NCBI GenBank assembly: GCA_000697335.1 | Contig: JNEM01008466.1 | Span: 1-11,644, forward strand | DNA: 11,644 bases | Direction: 5' to 3' | Source of the DNA: Conidiobolus incongruus B7586 | Lineage: Eukaryota > Entomophthoromycota > Entomophthoromycetes > Entomophthorales > Conidiobolaceae | Shown here: positions 7,286 to 11,644 of the stretch, piece by piece | Layout of the letters: each line of letters begins with the position of its first letter | Numbering within the stretch: position 1 is the first letter of the stretch | The notes under the pieces: generated by a model | The model's input: the letters and a program-made list of their open reading frames with translations, nothing else | Told to the model about the DNA's origin: nothing | The model's database searches: none | Made by a program: the position numbers and the translations under genes

Positions 7286-9349
7286 ATGCCTACTCAAGTG
7301 TCTCTTTCCCAACCTCATCGAGGTCTTTTCACTCGCAATAGTAGCTACTACTCAATGATGTATGGCGGTGGTTCTGGTTTTGGCCCCCCTTCATATTCTG
7401 ATGATAGCGATTCAGCTCTTGAAGATAATACAGAAGTTTCTGAATCAGAAAGCGAACCTGAATTAGAGACAGAATCGATTTCACAGATCATTGAATCCCC
7501 AGTCAAACCTGTCACCAAACCTAAGCCTAAATCAAAATCCAAGCCTAAAGCAGCTCCAAAATCACCCAGTCCTGTTAATTTTTTAGCTGAAGACTGCATG
7601 TATGATACCGATGAGGAAGATGAATATATCATTCGCTCTATGACAGAGAATTTGCTTTCAAAATCTCAGCACATTAACCCTGCTTTGATTGCACCAATTC
7701 CTTCTTCCCCAAGGCCCACCCGCAACGTAAAAAAACCAAATTACACCAATATCCCCACAAGCTCAGAATCTGAAGGTGAGATCTCAGAACCAATTTCTAC
7801 TAGTCAAATAGATCCCAAACTGTTGGAATTATTGACTTCTGAAGATGAATCTTCAATTCCTGATGATTTAGATATCATTGAGCTCCAGTATGATTTAGAT
7901 CCTGAATTACTTTCCCCCACTAATTCTAATGAGGATCCCGATTTGGATCCTCGTCGCCGTATAGAAATTCCTGTGAAGCCAAAGAAACAAAAACCTTTGT
8001 CAAAACAGAGAATTGATGGGGGATCATCAAGCACAGCAAAACCTCAGACATCTATTAACACTATGAATCTTCCTTCAAGTTTCCCCACGATAATACCGTC
8101 TCTTTCCAAGTATTCGTGTATGGTATGTGATACTACATGTAATGATAATAGTAATCATTTATCATGCAAAATATGTAAATTGCATTTCCATAAGTCATGT
8201 ATTAATGTTCAATCTGAAATCACTGATTACACTTGTCGTCCCTGTCGTAAGGAACAAAAATCTAAACCTAAGCAAATCAAGAAATTCAAAAGATCTTCAC
8301 TTGCCAGAAAGCTTGATTCTAGCTCTACCTCTCACTCTGAGTCCTCTGCCAAGCCTGCTTCCCCAGTTGCATCACCTGCCATCCCTAAAATCAAAATCAA
8401 ATCTAAGCCTACTTCTCTCTCCAAGAGCTCCACTTTAGATTTTTCTGATACAAGCGATTCTGATTCATGCTATTCCTATCGTTCTACCAACATCAAATCG
8501 CATACAACCAAAATCAAATATCCGCTTTGTCCCCCATCAAGCCCTGAGCCATCTCAGCCAAGGGCTGGTAAACGCCCCATCAAATCTAATCTATCATCCT
8601 TATGTCGCTCTTCAAGTCTCGAATCACCTCAGCCCAGATCTGGTAAACGCCCTATGAAATCTAATCTATCCTCTCTTTACAATCAATCCTCTCCTTCTCC
8701 CCCAAGACTTGGCAAACGTCCTGTCAACTCTATGAGATTTGAATCACCTCCTCCCGCTATACAGTCCCAAAATACCAAATTATTCTTCCCCGACTCTGAT
8801 GACGAAATTCCTATTCCTCCTAAACGCAAGACCCTTGCTCGCTCATCGTCTCCCTCTTCTGTGAAACTCCCACAACTCCACAAATTACCCAAAATATGTT
8901 TCTCTGACTCTGATGATGAGATAGCACCTCCTTTCAAACACAAACCATTAACAAGGTCACCATCTCCTAAGCATCATCGCTCATCAAAATCACTCATTTG
9001 CGCATCATCTCCAATTTCTACCAAGCACAATCGATCTCTCTCTCACTCTTCCAAATCCAAGCCTATTCGCCAGAAAGAAAGACCCAAAGCAATGAAAAAG
9101 CCCAGGTCTCACCATGCTCCCCTGTCTGCATCTCATCCAACCAAATTCTCCTCTTCTCAATTTAAATTTAAGCCCCATCGCAATCTGCCCGTAATTTCCT
9201 CCACTACGCTCAAGCTCACCAAGCCCAAATCTGTCCCATCATCGTCAAGCCATGTTACTGATGAAGAAGATGATGTCATCATTATTGATAGTGAGGAGGA
9301 TGAAGACTTAGATTGTTGCCCCATTTGTGTTGGCACTTGCACTTGTTAA
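7286..9349 (+). CDS. PHD-finger protein with C-terminal SIM-like motif and cysteine cluster
   Basis: This is an intronless 687-residue protein. A TGA lies two codons before the ATG, so this is the first start in frame. Most of the protein is disordered, Ser/Pro/Lys-rich with acidic Ser-Asp-Glu patches (about 38-70, 107-115, 185-224). The one clear domain is a PHD finger of C4HC3 type: C278, C281, C294, C297, H302, C305, C317, C320. Tyr replaces the usual Trp two residues before the last cysteine pair. Basic stretches at 73-92, 223-242 and 321-345 look like nuclear localisation signals. Residues 418-485 hold three GKRP repeats and 501-558 two DSDDEI repeats. The end has VIIID followed by an acidic run (664-674), a classic SUMO-interacting motif pattern, then CCPIC and CTC. 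PHD fingers usually read histone H3 tails, so a chromatin role is likely. I do not recognise the orthologue group. Confidence 0.85.
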   Translation: MPTQVSLSQPHRGLFTRNSSYYSMMYGGGSGFGPPSYSDDSDSALEDNTEVSESESEPELETESISQIIESPVKPVTKPKPKSKSKPKAAPKSPSPVNFLAEDCMYDTDEEDEYIIRSMTENLLSKSQHINPALIAPIPSSPRPTRNVKKPNYTNIPTSSESEGEISEPISTSQIDPKLLELLTSEDESSIPDDLDIIELQYDLDPELLSPTNSNEDPDLDPRRRIEIPVKPKKQKPLSKQRIDGGSSSTAKPQTSINTMNLPSSFPTIIPSLSKYSCMVCDTTCNDNSNHLSCKICKLHFHKSCINVQSEITDYTCRPCRKEQKSKPKQIKKFKRSSLARKLDSSSTSHSESSAKPASPVASPAIPKIKIKSKPTSLSKSSTLDFSDTSDSDSCYSYRSTNIKSHTTKIKYPLCPPSSPEPSQPRAGKRPIKSNLSSLCRSSSLESPQPRSGKRPMKSNLSSLYNQSSPSPPRLGKRPVNSMRFESPPPAIQSQNTKLFFPDSDDEIPIPPKRKTLARSSSPSSVKLPQLHKLPKICFSDSDDEIAPPFKHKPLTRSPSPKHHRSSKSLICASSPISTKHNRSLSHSSKSKPIRQKERPKAMKKPRSHHAPLSASHPTKFSSSQFKFKPHRNLPVISSTTLKLTKPKSVPSSSSHVTDEEDDVIIIDSEEDEDLDCCPICVGTCTC
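8537..8740 (+). repeat. Three in-gene GKRP repeats (25- and 23-residue period)
   Basis: GKRP occurs at residues 428, 453 and 476 of the PHD protein. Units one and two also share the following IKSNLSSL or MKSNLSSL and the preceding S-x-QPR, while unit three has diverged (VNSMRF). The DNA of units one and two is still alike (ggtaaacgcc, aaatctaatctatc), which suggests fairly recent in-gene duplication. Confidence 0.85.
8786..8959 (+). repeat. Two in-gene DSDDEI repeats (38-residue period)
   Basis: The block F-x-DSDDEI-x-x-P-x-K-x-K-x-L-x-R-S begins at residues 501 and 539 of the PHD protein. The acidic Ser-Asp core resembles casein kinase 2 target sites and acidic peptide motifs. A partner cannot be named. 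Confidence 0.8.
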
Positions 9350-11140
9350 GAAATTGCGCATATTTATCTATAGACTAGTTATATTATGAATCAATTTAAT
9401 AATATATTACCTTAATAGTAATATATTCTCATACAGTATAGATTGCATAAAACTTAATCTCCTTGTACATATATAATAAAATCTAATACTTAATTAAACT
9501 GAATCACATTCTTATATTATCTAATCAAATTATTTTTTCATATCCATTTAATTTTTAATTACATTCAAAATTTTCCAATCTCTATTCATCACAAAAATAT
9601 TTGTATTAAAATCTAATTTCAGTACAATATAATTTTAAAATTAAAAAAATAAAATATATGTATAAAAAGAAAATACCAATAATTAATCATGGTATACTTT
9701 GCTGACTTTATTTATTCAAATTGAAAATTGTAAATCATTGAATAAGACAAGGCAAGAATATGAAATATGAAATATTGGTTTGACATATGTTAACAACCAA
9801 ATAAACCATTTTAGATATTAATATTAATTTCATATACGACATATTAATGAAATAAAATATTCTTTTCAATGATAGTTGAATCAATATATTTAAATAAATT
9901 GATTTATGCAATGATATAATTTATTTAGATTATTTTATCATTTTGCAACTTGTGTAATATATCGAAATATCGCAAATTAATAATATTTTTGGCATGGTAT
10001 TACTAAGTCCACTTGAAAGTTTTTTCCCCATCTTATAATAGGAAATCAATTTTTGATTAATTACTAAACATACAATAGAGGCGTAGCTAGAAGGATCATA
10101 TATAACTGTGAGAAAAAGAAGTATTAAGCTGAGTTTACTAATATATATCACTAAATAATTGATAAAAATTATTATGATATATTTTATATCAAAATCAAAA
10201 AACGAATTATAGTTTTTCGGCGGTTTAATTAATTTTTAGAAAAAGTAGAAGGTGGGGAAAAAACTATTCAGAGCGACCAATAATTTGTTGGCATTAATAT
10301 ATTTCAATATAACATCACTATAATAAGTACACCATACATAAAATTATATTTTGTTGTTTATAAAAAATATTTCAATTACAAGATAATATCTAATTGTGAA
10401 TCAACACCTGTATCTGTATAATATCTTGATTGAAACTTAGCACATAACCTATTTATTGGAATGGCAACTTATCATTTTATAACCAACAAATCATATCTCT
10501 TAAAATATCATATGATTATTTTTGCTTTCTGTTATTACATAAACATTTATTAAAATAAAATAAACCAAAAAAACTAACATAATATTTATATAAATATATG
10601 AACTTTTAATTCTTTGATCGAAGAATATTAGTGATTTGCAAAATATCACAAAATTTTATCAATTAATTAGAGACAAATTTTGAATTGAGAGATGAAATAC
10701 ATGGAAAATTATTATAGAAATAACAAGCACCAGTATAAAATTATTTGAATAAACAATAAATGAAGCTGACACAATAAACAATATATTAATATATAGTATA
10801 CAGAGTTGAATAATATAAGTGTAATTACTACTCAGCCATATCCAAAATTTTAAGTATTGATCTTAAAATAGGTCATCAAATATTATCATATAAATCAATA
10901 TTAATAACAATGAATTCTTTTGTTCAGATCAGTTATAATTATTCATGCATTGAAAGTGTCAGGTTAAATATTCGACAAGATGAAACTAATAATTGAATTT
11001 ATTTGAAATTAATATTGTAATACATGTGATAATATATAAAACTAGATAACTATAACCTAATACTATTTCAATAAGGAAATTCTAATAGTTTATTGAAAGA
11101 AAAAGATGATTTTTGATAATAAAAATGATTAATGTTGAAT
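9350..11140. other. AT-rich intergenic region between PHD gene and SSZ1
   Basis: This 1.8-kb region lies between two convergent genes, so it holds both 3' ends. The first 250 bases have more C than G on the plus strand, while the last 220 bases have more G than C, as expected for opposing 3' flanks. The only notable structure is the inverted-repeat unit at 10018-10265. A 73-codon frame on the minus strand (10151-9930) overlaps that unit and has no recognisable domain. Confidence 0.6.
10018..10265. mobile_element. MITE-like unit with 20-bp terminal inverted repeats (candidate)
   Basis: The left end at 10018-10037 and the right end at 10246-10265 are complementary at 18 of 20 positions, with 13 uninterrupted pairs at the outer tip (agttttttcccca). 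The 248-bp unit is richer in GC than its flanks and contains gaggcgtagctag near 10079-10091 and tttttcggcgg near 10213-10223. It has no coding capacity of note, and no target-site duplication is evident at either edge. A non-autonomous DNA transposon is the simplest reading, but a chance or regulatory inverted repeat is possible. Confidence 0.35.
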
Positions 11141-11644
11141 TTAAGCACTGGTGACTTGGGTGAATTGGCCTGATTTAAGGTCGCTCAAGGTAATATCGAG
11201 TTTGCCTTGTTCATCAATTTCAATTTGGAGTTGCAAATTAGGAGTGGAAAGTTCCTTGAGTCCTAATTCGGCTAACAAAGTATTAGGTTTGTAGAAGTAG
11301 GTGGTGATAGGTTCAGGAAGTTCGGGCTCTTCATCGTCATCTTCATCTTTAGGAGGAGCTTCGGGTTGGTAAGTCTTAGAGTCTTCAACAGCTTCGTAAA
11401 TGCTAACAAAGGCGGATGTGGAATCCTCAGCAATAGCCAAGGGGAAGATACGACGGACGGGGAGAGGAGTGTCCTTACCAATGAGAGTAACGAATTGGTC
11501 ATCGGCACCAACTAAACCGATAGGAGCAGTAGTATAATTGGCATTGATGAGGTGAGAGTTTTCCTTTAATTGTTCGAGGGAGACATCTTCACCGTGGTTC
11601 AAGGTAGACAAAGTAGCAGCTTGTAAGACACAGCCCAAGGGGAT
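11141..11644 (-). CDS. SSZ1: Ribosome-associated Hsp70 Ssz1, C-terminal part (truncated by window edge)
   Basis: The stop TAA is at 11143-11141, and the frame is open to the window edge, giving the last 167 residues. GCVLQA is the end of the Hsp70 ATPase domain (the GCALQA block). PIGLVGADDQFVTLIGKDTP and LPVRR match the reduced beta-domain of Ssz1 and its animal counterpart HSPA14 rather than the canonical Hsp70 pattern (LGIET, NTTIPTKK). An acidic linker (KDEDDDEEPELPEP) precedes a short final beta segment, and there is no helical lid or EEVD tail, as is normal for Ssz1. Ssz1 forms the ribosome-associated complex with the J-protein Zuo1 and stimulates the Hsp70 Ssb at the tunnel exit. The coding region is richer in GC than its flanks and has no intron in this part. 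The start lies outside the window. Confidence 0.85.
   Translation of the reverse strand: MPLGCVLQAATLSTLNHGEDVSLEQLKENSHLINANYTTAPIGLVGADDQFVTLIGKDTPLPVRRIFPLAIAEDSTSAFVSIYEAVEDSKTYQPEAPPKDEDDDEEPELPEPITTYFYKPNTLLAELGLKELSTPNLQLQIEIDEQGKLDITLSDLKSGQFTQVTSA

Noticed and set aside
9930-10151. 73-residue open frame on the minus strand
   Set aside because: It has biased hydrophobic composition, overlaps the inverted-repeat unit and has no domain.
1-11644. tRNA, rRNA, CRISPR or retroelement copies
   Set aside because: Reading both strands, I found no T-loop-like tRNA signatures, no regularly spaced direct repeats, and no reverse transcriptase, integrase or LTR-like ends.

Overview
The window looks like nuclear DNA of an AT-rich, early-diverging fungus (Zoopagomycota or Mucoromycota type; the exact lineage is inference). 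The reasons are very AT-rich intergenic DNA, 50-75 bp introns with TACTAAT or TTTAAC-like branch sites, a fungal-type ribosomal protein uL4 with an intron straight after the start codon, and the tail of an Ssz1-type ribosome-associated Hsp70. TAA and TAG both end recognisable genes, so the genetic code appears standard.

Layout from left to right: (1) 1-1916, AT-rich non-coding DNA with a perfect 32-bp inverted repeat and a group of splice-site-like motifs; (2) 1917-2991, minus strand, a four-exon BuGZ/ZNF207-type zinc-finger protein with a C-terminal GLEBS (Bub3-binding) motif; (3) 2992-4896, an AT-rich spacer; (4) about 4897-5225, minus strand, an unrecognised coding-like island, best modelled as a small two-exon gene but possibly a relic; (5) 5546-6729, plus strand, RPL4, whose first coding exon is only the ATG; (6) 7286-9349, plus strand, an intronless 687-residue PHD-finger protein with internal repeats and a C-terminal SUMO-interaction-like motif plus cysteine cluster; (7) 9350-11140, AT-rich DNA holding a 248-bp MITE-like inverted-repeat unit; (8) 11141-11644, minus strand, the 3' end of SSZ1, running off the window.

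The genes do not form one pathway. RPL4 and SSZ1 both belong to translation (tunnel-lining ribosomal protein; ribosome-bound chaperone complex). The BuGZ and PHD proteins are nuclear, acting in spindle-checkpoint or splicing and probably chromatin roles. Gene 3' flanks show a consistent C-over-G excess on the sense strand. This supports a minus-strand transcription unit ending near 4897.

No RNA gene, CRISPR array or complete autonomous transposon was seen.
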